Part shown: positions 11,490-22,370 of the stretch, piece after piece
How the letters are laid out: each line of letters starts with the position of its first letter
How positions within the stretch are numbered: position 1 is the first letter of the stretch
Origin: Takakia lepidozioides
Taxonomy: Eukaryota; Streptophyta; Takakiopsida; Takakiales; Takakiaceae
DNA: 64,000 bases
Reading direction: 5' to 3'
Assembly (NCBI GenBank): GCA_030704615.1
Contig: CM060734.1
Coordinates: 9,858,001 to 9,922,000, forward strand
Notes under the pieces: model-generated
Told to the model about the DNA's origin: nothing
The model's input: only the letters and a program-made list of their open reading frames with translations
Databases searched by the model: none
Program-made: the position numbers and the translations under genes

Positions 11490-13192
11490 GTGGGAGGATC
11501 AGTTCAAGGATTGGGCAGAAATTACTTGGACATGGCAACCTTCGAGGCCCAGGAATACAAGAATGTGTGGGATGACGTCTACGAACAATTGGGGGTGAGC
11601 GGAGAAGATGTGTTCTCCCAAACTGATGAGGAAAAGTTCATTGTAGCCTACCAGGAGGAGAGGGCTAAAGAGTTGACCAAAGATATAGAGGAGATTGCCA
11701 GCAAATGGAAGACAGTCTTGATTGTAGGGGAGACTTCGGAAGGGACTCCCACAATACTCGTTCCCAATCGCCTCACGGGTAGGGGAGAAAACTGCCAAGG
11801 ATACGGAGACAGGGAAACTCATAGCGCCTACGTTGGAAGATCAGGCACAAAGGGACCTGAGGGTCAGAGGCGGCGAACAGGGGGAGGAGAAACCCCCTCG
11901 TATCCGATGAAGTGACGCCGTTGGCCGTCACAGGGAGAATGCACTCGGAAGGGCCTACGGCTACAAACCGAGAGGAAGCCGTTGAGCTCTCAAGTGACGA
12001 CAAGACCACGGAGGAAGAGAAACTGGCACAACAGATGGGAGCTGAAGGAGTCAGGGAGCAGTAGGAGGAGGCTGCAAATGATCAGGGGATGGAAGAAGGG
12101 GCCAAGGAACAGGAATAACAACCCGGGCCGGAAGCAGCAAGGGCAACGGAGCCCAGTGTCGTTCAGGAGGTCCCAAGGAGCCCGGCTAGGCAGCAGATGA
12201 TGGCCACATTCCCATGAAGAGGACCCCCCACCATGGGCCCCGAACAGCAATTGGCACAGCTTCCACTGTCAAGTGGTTTCATGGGAGCCATTAGCGCGCC
12301 AGGAGCATTTACCACAATGTTAAGGCAGCAAGAAGAGGTGGACCAACAAATGTCATCCGGAGGCGCCCCCCTTGGTCGCACTAGGAAAAAGGTGCAAGTG
12401 TTCCCGAAGAAGAAGAACACCACGGCCGATCGTCAAGAAGGGCCACCTCAGGCTCAAACCACGATCGTCCCAGCACAAGGAGGAGAGGCACTGCCCCAGA
12501 CGCAAGAGATAAACTCCCCAGCGCAAGGTAGGGAGGCACCGTCGCTGGAAGGAATCAAACGCCCGACATCGGAGGTACCATTTCTTTCCCCTATCTTTGT
12601 TGATCACATTGACACGAAGGGATTGCCTACGAAGGGTACTTGCACCCAAATTAGTACCTGCTGGCCCTGGAGACCTTACTATGTGCAATATTGCCCTTAC
12701 CCGAGGCGCCAGAAGGATTATTCTTGGCCCCGAGGACGATCATCTTGACCCGCCATCAGTTGGCGATACCATCCCAATGAGAAGAGTGGACGACAAAATT
12801 TCTTAATGCATACTGGCGCAATACTCGAGGTACAGGTCTTGCGAGACTTAACTGCTTTCAGACTAGCAGTAGGGGACATACTGCTTAAAGGACCCGCCGA
12901 GTATGCAAAAATCAATGCTAGCACGGGGTGCATACATCATTACATTCTGCGATTCTACTATCTAATGGAGGTAAGGTACGAGCAGCTGTGGAAACATGCT
13001 GCCACCTGCCTAAAACCCTTGAATATGATACTGACCCTTTCTGGCCGGTGGCAAACGCAACGGCAGCATACAAAAGCTGCTAAAGGAGGAGGCCGCGTGG
13101 TCATGCACCCACCACAGGACTACTGTGGAGCTACGGGAGTCCATGAAGGACGAAGCCCTGTTCCAACGAGGGAAGGGTTGCCTAGTTTGTAG
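11490..13192 (+). pseudogene. Decayed gag-like open frames
   Basis: Several plus-strand frames follow one another with shifts and stops between them. 11490-11915 includes EYKNVWDDVYEQLGVSGEDV and is acidic and helix-prone. 12233-12748 includes a Q-rich stretch and a basic KKVQVFPKKKN. 12806-13192 follows. Composition (charged, Pro/Gln-rich linkers, basic patches) is like a retroelement gag or a transposon accessory protein, but no zinc knuckle, protease or polymerase motif is visible and I cannot name the family. At least three stops or frameshifts break any continuous product. It could equally be a decayed unknown gene. Confidence 0.3.
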
Positions 13193-13629
13193 ACTCAAGA
13201 TGACGCAATCCTTACCCGCGTACCCTACCCGAGCATGGGATTGACAGAGTCATCATTTAACGGGGCAAGGTGCAGAGTTAAACAAAGGATAAAACAGGTG
13301 CTGATGGGAAGGCCCCGTACCTCGTTCCACCACAGGATACAAATGGCCTTACCACTCAGACTACAGCCTTCCGCAGCATTGCGATATGTGCCGACCTGGA
13401 CAAGAGTGCAAACTAGCGGAGGGAGCGAAGATGAGTGCAACGCTCCGGACGATAGCGCGGACGAGTGTTTTCTGCTGCCCCATGAAACCGCCTAGAGAGT
13501 AGCTCTGGGAATGGATCTAGTCGTAAAGTAAAAAAAAAGTATGACGCCTTCTGAAGGGAGCCTAACTTATGGTGTCACTTGACCCCCAAGGGCTACTGCC
13601 TCCCAGCAGGAAAGTGGATACCTTCATGA

Positions 13630-13705
13630 CACACTGGACGGTGGTTTGAACCCACAACCACATCCAACGTGGTATGTGCCCATTACCCCCTGGGCTACAT
13701 GCTTG
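13630..13705 (-). repeat. tRNA-like (SINE-head) sequence
   Basis: On the minus strand a box-A-like TAGCCCAGGGG (13697-13687) is followed about 35 bases later by a perfect box-B-like GGTTCAAACC (13652-13643), the two parts of an internal RNA polymerase III promoter. No cloverleaf or anticodon arm is obvious, so a tRNA-derived SINE head or tRNA relic is more likely than a working tRNA. Confidence 0.4.
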
Positions 13706-14065
13706 TTGTCGATCTAGTCATAGAAGGTCCAAAGAGAGAAGGCAAGGAAGTCGTCCATGAGGACATGGACTTGGGTAAGAGGGGCTTACTGTTAGACTAG
13801 AATCTGTCCCTCCGCACTTGTGCAGGAGGGAGCACTACAACTGAATGGCCATTTTATTACTGGGGCTTTCCCATAGTTGTGGTTGATATGACTAAATGCA
13901 TGACTACATAGTAATGGAAGGCATTGGAAGTGGAAAAAATATTATCCGCAGTCATGGGAGTGATTGAGTGACTGGTCCACGAGGTCAACTCTAGTTGACC
14001 TTGGTGACAAGGATGAGACTTATGACTAATAGTTGGTTGTATGTCTACAATGCAATGACATGGCA

Positions 14066-14260
14066 TTGTTCATATGACTAGGAGTCATATATATGTCTAC
14101 GATAGGATGATGTGTCATGTGCACATGTGTAACTAAATTGTAGAGAGACCAGCTCTGTACCTAAAGGATGTGGTGACATGTCGCTGAGCATATGACTAGT
14201 AGTTGTGAGTATGTCTAGGATAGAATGATGTGTCATGTGCACACGTAATGGAATTATTTT
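14066..14260. repeat. Degenerate tandem repeat of about 120 bp
   Basis: Two copies share CATATGACTAG followed by ATGTCTACGATAGGATGATG or a close variant and then TGTCATGTGCACA. They start near 14071 and 14190. A short palindrome (ATATGACTA, AGTCATAT) occurs in the first copy. No coding content was found. Confidence 0.6.
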
Positions 14261-14555
14261 AATAATCGCGAGATTTCGAAAAATCTGATTGGGTGAGCCC
14301 ATTATCTGCATGATGGAGAGACACGTTCATGATTGCATGGGGGATATAAGAAATAGCTTTGTTAAAACTGAGTGACATGTCATCACCCCACCACTGGAAT
14401 GACACAAAGCGCAAAAGAAAAAAAGAAAAATGCAAAAGGTTAAAAATTCCAAAAAGTTGCTTTAGGGTTGCCCACATTCAGCCGTGAACAAAGGGGTAGA
14501 CTTAGCCTCCTTTTGAGTTTTTTTGGTCTCCCGCGCTTAGTATCGAGCCAAAACA

Positions 14556-14882
14556 ATGTTGCGAGATGTTGTGTCATGGAACGCGATGATCGCAGGATAT
14601 GCAATGCAGGGCGTGGGATGGAGGCTTTGCATAGCTATTCTTGATCAAATGATGCAGGAAGGGGCGAAGCGCAACCACATCACATTTGGTCGTATTTACA
14701 CAGTGTGTGCAAGCCTGGTAGCCCTAGGAAATGGCAAAGAGGTCCATGGCGACATTGTGAAAGCTAGGGTTGTGCCAAATACCATTCTGGACATTGCCCT
14801 CATTGATATGTATGCTAAATGCGGGAGCCTTGAGGGTGCAAAGAAAGTGTTTAACAAGATGGCTGAACATGACGTGGTCTAG
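14556..14882 (+). pseudogene. PLS-type PPR gene fragment
   Basis: A frame of 108 codons encodes about three 35-residue PPR motifs. Landmarks are DVVSWNAMIAGYAMQG, then HITFGRIYTVCASLVALGNG, then IALIDMYAKCGSLEGAKKVF. These are typical of plant PLS-class PPR proteins, which bind and edit organellar RNA. No organelle-targeting sequence, E or DYW domain is attached, and the frame stops soon after KMAEHDVV, so this is an internal piece of a gene that normally has 15 or more motifs. PDF-motif exons begin about 90 bases downstream, and similar PPR pieces occur at 17399, 33088 and 41461, also beside PDF-related sequence. A decayed fragment is therefore more likely than an exon of a live gene. Confidence 0.8.
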
Positions 14883-14969
14883 ACCAAGTGGGGTTAGGGT
14901 GTTTGCTGGAAGAACTTCGTGCCGTCAGTGTCAGCTGCTAGCAGCAAGGCTGAGGATGTATCCATGATT

Positions 14970-17215
14970 TGTACACAAACAGGGATAGCTGAAGGACCAG
15001 GGATAGAGGTCCAGATTCATCCAAGAGGGCTGGATTTCAAACTCAAGATTACTTCTGATTCCCTGTGGATCAATAGGTACAAGAAATCTGCGTGGGTAGA
15101 TGGTCAACTGGAAACATCAGCGACAACAGCACAATTGATAGAGCAAGGCACTGCTAATGAAGGCACCTTCTTCAACACATTTCAGCCTGTTTTCCCCTAT
15201 TATTAGAGTCGCCCCTAAATTTTCATGTTGAATTCTGCAAGTTAGCTCGTTTGTGATATGAGCTGGCTTGAGTTTTCTAAAGATCCTTCACGATGGTGGG
15301 ACAACTGCAATCGCAAGGTGTGCTTTTTTCTTAATGTACGATGTGAAGAAGTCTGTTCATCCGGCAAAGGTGGGCTTTTGGCTCCTGTTAGTACCATGAT
15401 TTGGTATTCTTCCTGATGTTTACAAGGTTCTTGGGAGAGTCAGCTTGGTCTTAGCAAGCCGTGTTTCAATCTCTGCCTGCTCAGCTGCACCGTGGTGGTT
15501 CTCACAAACCAATCTGACATTACCTTACTATAGACTCAAACAACACACACAAGAGGTCATTTTGGGTTGATGGTCGGTCAAATCCTCCATGGGTCACGAC
15601 ACAAGATCAAGGACAATGTGGTGAGGGCACCTTCTTCTTCAACCTATTTCAGCCTGTTTTGCCCTCTCATCAAACTCAGCCCTAAGATGCATATTGAATT
15701 TTGTAAGTTAGCTCGTTGGGTGGATCTGTGGTGGTTTGGAGTGACTTTGACAAGTTGCTGCCGATGTGGCAGCAGGAAAGTATCCAAAAACAGATAATTG
15801 AGATGAGAAGGAGCTTTGGAATGAACATTTTTCCGACCCCAGTCAATGGTGGGACAATGGAGACAAAAAGGTGAGTGCCTGTTGGACTGCAGAGAGAAGC
15901 AGATGCAATTCAGAATTGGAACTACTATAATAAGTAGGGTTGGGGTGTTTGCTAGAAGAACTTCACGTCGTCAGTGTCAGCTGCTAGCAGCAAGGCTGAG
16001 GATGGATTCATGATTTGTACACAGGCAGGGATATATAGCTGAAGGACCAGGGACAAAGGTCCAGATTCATCCAAGAGGGCCGGATTTGAAACACACTTTT
16101 GATTCCTTGTGGATCAATAGCTACAAGTGGGTAGATGGTCAACTAGAAACAATAGCGGCAGCAGCGCCACAATTGATAGAACAAGGCACTGCTAATGAAG
16201 GTACCTTCTTCAACACATTTCACCTTGTTTTTTCCTGTTATCATAGTCGTCCCTAAATTTTCATGTTGAATTCTGCAAGTTAGCTCGTTGGTGGATCTAT
16301 GGTGGTTTTGGAGTGATTTTGACATGTTACTGCCAATGTGGCAACAACAAAGTGTCGAAAAACAGATAATAAAGACAAGGAGAAGCTCTGGAATGAACAC
16401 ATTTCCGACCCTAGTCAATGGTGGAACAATCGAGGCTAAAAGGTGAGTGCCTGTTGGAAGCAAATGCAAGTCAACATATGAACTAGTGTTTTCTGGAACA
16501 ATTCTAGGCTGTCATTGCCAGCTGCGAGCAGCAAGGCAAGGATGTATGCATGATTTGTGCAGAGGCATAGATAGCTGAAGGAGTAGGGATAGAGTGTGGG
16601 TGCAGATTCATCCAAGAGGGCCGGATTTTCAAGCTCCAGATTACCTATGATTCCCTGTGAAAGGATAGCATTTCACCCTATTTTTCCCTCTTATCAGAAT
16701 CGGCCCTAAATGTCCATGTTGATTTCTGCAAGTTAGCTGGTTGAGTGAATCTAACTTGGAGTGGCTTTGACATGATACTGCCAATGTGACAACATGATAG
16801 TATCCAAAAACAGGTAACAGAGATGAGGAAAAGCTGTGGAATGAATACTTTTCTGACCCCAGTCAATGGTGGGACAACCGAGGCAAAAAGGTGAATGCCT
16901 GTTAGATTACAAAGAGTAGCAGACGCAATTCATCATAGGAACTAGTGTGATAAGCTGAGTTGGGTGTTTCCTAGAACAAATCTAGGCTGTCATTGTCAGC
17001 TGCTAGCAGCAAGGCAATGATGAATGCATGATTTGTGTAGAGGCATGGATAGCTGAAGGAGCAGGGATAGAGTGTGGGTCCATATTCATTCAAGAGGGCC
17101 AGATTTCAAGCACAAGATTACCTATGATTCCCTGTGGATCGATAGCTACAAGAAACCTGCATGGGTAGATGGTTAACTAAAGGCAGCAGCTGCAGCGGCA
17201 CAGTTAATAAAATCG
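14970..17215 (+). pseudogene. Tandem array of OSB-type PDF-motif exons
   Basis: The PDF motif of plant organellar single-stranded DNA-binding (OSB) proteins is split here over two exon types that alternate. The first half reads like ELWNEHFSDPSQWWDN and ends at a GTGAGTGCC-type donor near 15870, 16445 and 16890, with a related SKDPSRWWDN near 15280. The second half reads like IHPRGLDFKLKITSDSLWIN then WVDGQL near 15010, 16060, 16600 and 17085. OSB proteins bind single-stranded DNA and restrain recombination of mitochondrial or plastid DNA. No OB-fold exon is seen and several units contain stops or deletions, so the array is not translatable as it stands. Each unit is followed by a conserved non-coding phrase (CATGTTGAATTCTGCAAGTTAG). 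Assignment is from remembered motif similarity. Confidence 0.6.
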
Positions 17216-17398
17216 GGCACCTCAACCATGACCACAGCTTCTGGAAGAGGATCAAGAGAGGGAGTCCACAATGCCTTTTCTGGCACTTCTGGGCATGTGA
17301 AGATGCATTGTATGTGAGGCAGGCAAGTTGAAAGAAGCTCTACAGAGTTTAAACCAATGAAACATTTCAGCATATTCACATACGTATGTTTGTCTCTT

Positions 17399-17571
17399 GC
17401 ATAAGTGCATCAAGATGAAAGGCCTGGAAGCTGGAAAGCAGGTGCACACTCACACTATCCAAAGTGGATTCACGCCAAATGTTTTTCTACTCAACACCCT
17501 TGTCAACATGTATGTTAAGTTCGGGAGCATCATGGATGCTCACCAAGTGTTCAACAGAATGCCTCAACGAT
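17399..17571 (+). pseudogene. PPR gene fragment
   Basis: The frame encodes GLEAGKQVHTHTIQSGFTPN followed by LNTLVNMYVKFGSIMDAHQV and F-N-R-M-P, then a stop. This is one and a half PLS-type PPR motifs. It follows the PDF-motif array directly. A sister copy of the same motif, with MDAHQVFNKMPQR, lies at 41731-41950, showing that PPR pieces and PDF exons were duplicated together. Confidence 0.75.
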
Positions 17572-17759
17572 GAGCCGTGAGCAGGTTTAAGCATGAGCAC
17601 GAGCACAAATTACCATGAGCAATGCATAATTAATGGAATATTTTCCAAATTTGGCCCTTGTGGAGCTAATTTTGGACTGCTTTTCATATACTGAAACTGT
17701 TAAGTGCTCGATCATTATATGGCATCAAACTTAGGTTCGGATACAAAAAAGCAGGTTCA

Positions 17760-18540
17760 GCAGTTACCGATCCCGTGTAGTCGGTGCCGATTATAAGAGA
17801 ACAGTGCTATGACAAATGGGATGCGGCTACCGCGGGAATAGGCCCGTCTTCTATAATCGTGGTCCGCCCGTGCCATCTCAATGCTTCAAAAGAGAAGTGC
17901 ATTTGCACTTGTCACAGGGATTTTCAATGCAACTTCATGCTCATGATCTATTTGCTCATGCTAATGGGAAAGCCCCCTAGCTCTCGGAGCTCATACACTT
18001 TAAAGTCGGCACCGACTTTAAGGATTAGCATTATATGAACATGCTTAAGATGTGCAAAGACAAAGCAAAGACAAAGCAATGCAAAGACAAATCATTTTAT
18101 TTATTTATTTTTTTCTTGGAAATGCCCGATACGTGCAAAGTTGTAATCACCGCCGATTATTCAGTGGCCAGGCAACGGGAAGTCGGCGCCGATTTACCTG
18201 TGGGGGATTCGGAAAACGGTAATCTGGAAGGCTTCAAAAATGGCGTTGGAACTTAACGTTCCCGACCACTGCCTTTCTTACACGCGCCCTTTGTCGGACA
18301 TGTGTTGCTCTCCAAATCGTAGACTGCCACTTTGGGCAGGTAGTGCAGTTGCGTAATCGGCGCCGATTATGACTATGCCGGGGAATGGGAAGCCGGAGCC
18401 GAGCCAATTTTCGGCCTGCGGGATTATGAAAACATGGTCGATTTAACGGTTATGATGGTAGCGGGTTCATTATGTTCACGGCTAGTGGCTTTCGCCCACG
18501 TGTCCTTTGTCGGACATCTCCTGCTCTCCGACATTTTGGC
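17760..18540. repeat. Palindrome-rich repeats with a GTCGGCGCCGAT-type core
   Basis: Short palindromes such as AAAGTCGGCACCGACTTT (near 18000), TAATCGGCGCCGATTA (near 18353) and related GTCGGTGCCGATT (near 17779) and AGTCGGCGCCGATT (near 18181) recur. Two longer imperfect direct copies of about 210 bases share CCTTTGTCGGACAT and TGCTCTCC (near 18289 and 18505). No gene is evident. This looks like a non-autonomous DNA-transposon remnant with subterminal palindromes. Confidence 0.55.
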
Positions 18541-19655
18541 GGGCAATACAGTGAGCAGTCCTCGATAGTACGCAGATGAGCAAAGATGGAAGCACATGGT
18601 ACTGATGAATGAGGATAAGGATGTAAACTTGTTACTTTGACTGGAAAAGGATGAATGAGAAGTGAACAGTCAGCACTGGCGGAGCACGTTCATTAGAACG
18701 AGAAGCAGGTATTTTGCCTATGTACAAAGGATGAGGATCCGGATGAATGAAGTGGCGAGGAGATAGAAGCGGACAGAATAGCAGCATGCAGAGCGTTGAT
18801 GAGGAATCGATCAGTGGCTGGCACACCGCCGCCTTAGACCGTATGATACATGACTAAGCAGGAGATCAGAATTAAGTTTTGGGGCCTTTTGATATTATCC
18901 AGACTTAATTGAGGGCCAGTTGTCCATATATTTTCCATGAGACCTACAGGACAATCAACGCCCAGACATATCGTCACGAACAATCCCACACACGGGGTAG
19001 GGCAGCGGGTTTGAACCCCGAACCACCAGGGCGATACACTGTGCATTTACCAGCCGATGTGTTTTTTTTAAATCTTTTGCACTTTGATTTTTTTTTGTTT
19101 TTTTTAATTTATTCTAGTGGTCAGAGTCTCCGTTTTTTCAAAATATAATGCTCATACATTATATATATAACCAGAAAAGCATGTGTCGATACGTGCAGTC
19201 ATTTAGTGATTCATCCATGTGATGATCTGGCAGAATGCATTAGAGTGAGAGTCATGAAGTCATATGCCCATCTAGCAATATGCACACGTCATTCCAGTGT
19301 AGCCATGACCGTGACTGGTAGTCATATCCGTGCCAATATTCGTGGTCAAACATCTTTGACCTGTGTTGAGCAGAGTCCGGAGTCATGCGGTTGCATATAC
19401 GCATTCCCCAGACTTGCGTTATGACTTCAAAGGCATTTACGACTGCAAATGGCATTTCTACCACAAATCTGCCATGATTGCGCACCCATGGCAGTCATAA
19501 AAGCCGCAATCTGTTGTAGTGTCTGTACTTTCTGTTACATGAGCGATCTGATTGATTGCTTGATATAGCCTGTGTCTGCAGTGGGGTGTTACAGCCAATA
19601 GCTACCCAATTGTAATCTTTGCTTTGGACTGGCATATTACTTCAGCCAATGCCCC
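18541..19655. other. Gene-poor spacer with a second tRNA-like sequence
   Basis: No protein signature was found. Minus-strand 19065-18990 contains a box-B-like GGGTTCAAACCC (19019-19008) and a weak box-A-like GGCTGGTAAATG (19055-19044), so it may be a SINE head. A T-rich tract lies at about 19067-19110. GGATGAATGA-type words at 18600-18760 recall the 44050-44340 region. Confidence 0.35.
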
Positions 19656-21576
19656 TTCAACATTTAGCACTTAGTGAAGCATCATGCTTCATTGTTTCCT
19701 GATCTTCATCATCTTCTTCAGAGTCTGATGACTCTGCTATAGGGATATCTGTATCTTTCTGCATTTCCCTTATAGTATCTGCCACTTCCTTGTGCAGTTC
19801 CTTCTCTTCCCTCCAGGCCTCATCATCTTCAGGCACATCACTGTCATCCTCATTGTCTTCTTCTTCCTCATCTACAAGGCTAATAACTTAGCCTTACTTC
19901 TGGTAATTATCATGGTACTCACTTTTGGCACAAAACATGGCAATACCATGTGAGCTGCCACTACCAGGCCTTCATTTACAGGAGTTCTCATCTCATTCTG
20001 ATGTCTAATCTAGAAGGGACAGGCAACTTTGTGATGTCCTGGTTGGTTACAACAGTAACATTCTGGGATTATTTCTATAATCCTGATTCCCTGGCTGGTA
20101 ATTCCCCCTTGGATAACCCTGATAGTTGCCTCTGGGATTGCCTTGGTAATTCCCTCTTGGGTTACCTCTTCCTGCCACGCCATTGTTATATCCACTAGGT
20201 CTACCATAGTTACCCTGGTCATTGTTCCTTCTTGGCTGGAGTTGCACCTGATGCACCCCCCCCTCTTTCTATTCTCCCTGGTTGCTCTCTTTTGTTGTAG
20301 TAACAATTCTCAGTATAATGGTTACTCAGTTTACAGATAGCACAATGGTTCTCCTTCATGTGGCATTTGGCTGTGGTATGGCCTTCATTTTGGCATTTGA
20401 ACACTAGGCACCCTTCCTCCAGTGTATTGCGGTTTCTGTAGCATAAGTCTTCTTCAAGATCTCTTCCAATCTTTTCTCATAGTTATCTTTCTTTAACCTT
20501 TCCTTCTTCTTGGACTTTTTCTTGTCCTCTTGTTCCTCCTCCTCATCTGACTCATCTTCAGAGTCGTCATCATCATTTTTATCCTTCCTAAGCATTTTTC
20601 CTTGCTCGATTCTGTTGGCTGTTTCAAATGCTACTTCTACTGTATTATGTGGTAACATATCCACCTTTCTTTGTAACTCAGGTCTCAGATCATTTACAAA
20701 CTAGGTCTTTTGTAAATCTACAGGTGGCACATCAGTCAGTTTCCTGATCATTAATTCTATCTTTTCCAGATACTCCTCAACAGTTTCATGCTTCTTCTGT
20801 CTCAACTGTTGTAGGCTACTGTACGCTTCTTCCGTGGTTTTTCTTGTCCTGAATATGTTCTGGAATTTTGTTCTAAGAGCATTCCAGGTTAGAAAATGGT
20901 TATCAGGAAATCGAGCATACCACTCAATTGCTTTCTTGGTAAGTGAACAAGGAAATAATCTCAACTTTGCATCATTATCATTTTCATTGTTCATTATACA
21001 CATGTGCTCATATTGATTGACGTGTACATCAAGATCCCCTTTCCCTAAGTAGATCGGGAAAGATGGTCTCATACGTGTTGGAGCTGGTGCTGCCATCTGT
21101 TGTACTATTACCGGCCCTGTGGCTGGTGTTGGCCCAAATCCGGTTGTAGGTCCCTGAGAACTTGTAGTAGCCGCAGCTACTGTTGTACTACTTCCCACAC
21201 TCCCTGTCCCTCCAGAAGGCGATCCAAGCTGTCCGCCTGATCCCCCTGAACCGACACCTTTGTTTGCCAGTGACTCAAGTGTATCACTTGATCCTGCTAC
21301 AATGGTTTGGGCAGTCCCAGTGGTAGTATCAACAGTTGTTGTTAGTTCTACTTCATCATATCCTTCACCTTCCAAGTCTTCGACTTGGTTTATTTCTTCC
21401 TCACTAACATAACTTAAATGAGTCGCCGTTGGAGAGTCTGTACTCTCAGCAGACTCTTCCTCATCCTCCTCCCCCTCATTGGCTGGTGTATCAAAAACTG
21501 GAGTTCCTACTCTTGGTGTACCATGCCAACTATGATCAAAGATTTTTGTTAAATCCTTGATCCAGGGATGTACCTC
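19656..21576 (-). pseudogene. Retrotransposon gag gene, decayed, no pol
   Basis: Reading down from 21576, the protein has an acidic Ser/Thr-rich N-terminal half and then a Retrotrans_gag domain (FPIYLGKGDLDVHVNQYEHM, AIEWYARFPDNHFLTWNALR). A charged linker (near 20600-20490) follows. After it come zinc-knuckle-like motifs (CQNEGHTTAKC, CAICKLSNHYTENC and CYCCNQPGHHKVAC), an Asn/Gly/Arg-rich linker and an acidic tail ending at a TGA (19658-19656). Such proteins package the element RNA into virus-like particles in the cytoplasm. Breaks are an in-frame TAG at 20703-20701, a shift near 20405 where the first knuckle is also distorted, and a further shift near 20060. No protease, reverse transcriptase or integrase follows, so the element was non-autonomous or is truncated. 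Its 5' part is cut off by the CACTA terminus at 21577. Confidence 0.75.
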
Positions 21577-22115
21577 CACTACTACAAATGAGGGGGGTTT
21601 GTGACGGCCGTGTGACGGCCCAGCCGTCGCAGATGGGCTCCAAGGAAACCCAGCCACGGGTCCAAACTGCGATGGCCCTGCCGTCGCAGATTTGCGACGG
21701 CAGGGAGGTCGTAGACTCCATAGTGCTTGGTGTGGTCCCCTTCTACGACTCCCAACAGTCGGATTTTGCGACAGCTGGTCCGTCACAGACCTGGACCAGA
21801 AAGGCCTCCACCTTAAATCCCATGTGACCCCTTGCCGACGCGGACAACGACCCCTCAGCCGTCGCAGATGGGGTCGTTGCGTGGACCCTGTGTGCAACCT
21901 GCGACGGCCATGGGGTCGCAGTGGGGTGTCAGTCTTTGCCATCTGCGACGCCTGAGCAGTCGAGGGTACCCACACCGTCGTAGGAGTGCCGACCATGTGT
22001 GACCCTCTGGGGTCGCAAAGGGGAGGTATGTTCTGCTTCATGCGACCCCCAGGGCATCGCAGGAAATCCAAACCGTCATAGGGCCCACCTTGGTAGTCAC
22101 AGGGGTTGGAATCTG
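21577..22115. repeat. CACTA terminus with GCCGTCGCAG-type subterminal repeats
   Basis: After the CACTA end, words of the type GCCGTCGCAGA and TGCGACGGC occur many times in both orientations (for example near 21624, 21685 and 21698). In this superfamily such motifs are TnpA-type protein binding sites that bring the transposon ends together. This is CpG-rich DNA with coincidental long frames on both strands. Confidence 0.75.
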
Positions 22116-22370
22116 TGACTACTAGGGGTCATTGTTTTGTGTTTTGCTTCTTTGATTCATTTTTTTTATACTATTTTGGTCCATGCATGAAGGGGCATTT
22201 CCTAGGTGTTTTATGCACTAATCTACACTCACAAATCTAGTTCAAAGGACAGGCACACAAATGTACCCAACGGTTGTTGGTATTGGAAATGGACAACAAA
22301 CATACAAAAGCTTTATAAAAAAAGCATGAGGTTTTGTACATGTGTGAGGGATGCTAAGGAAAACCTCTCA

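Noticed and set aside
18990-19065. Functional tRNA gene
   Set aside because: Box B is good but no acceptor stem, anticodon arm or plausible box A can be folded.
21577-22071. N-terminal 165 residues of the long minus-strand frame that continues into gag
   Set aside because: This part is translated CACTA subterminal repeat DNA (repetitive Arg/Pro/Ser sequence) that happens to be open. The gag protein proper starts only left of the CACTA terminus.
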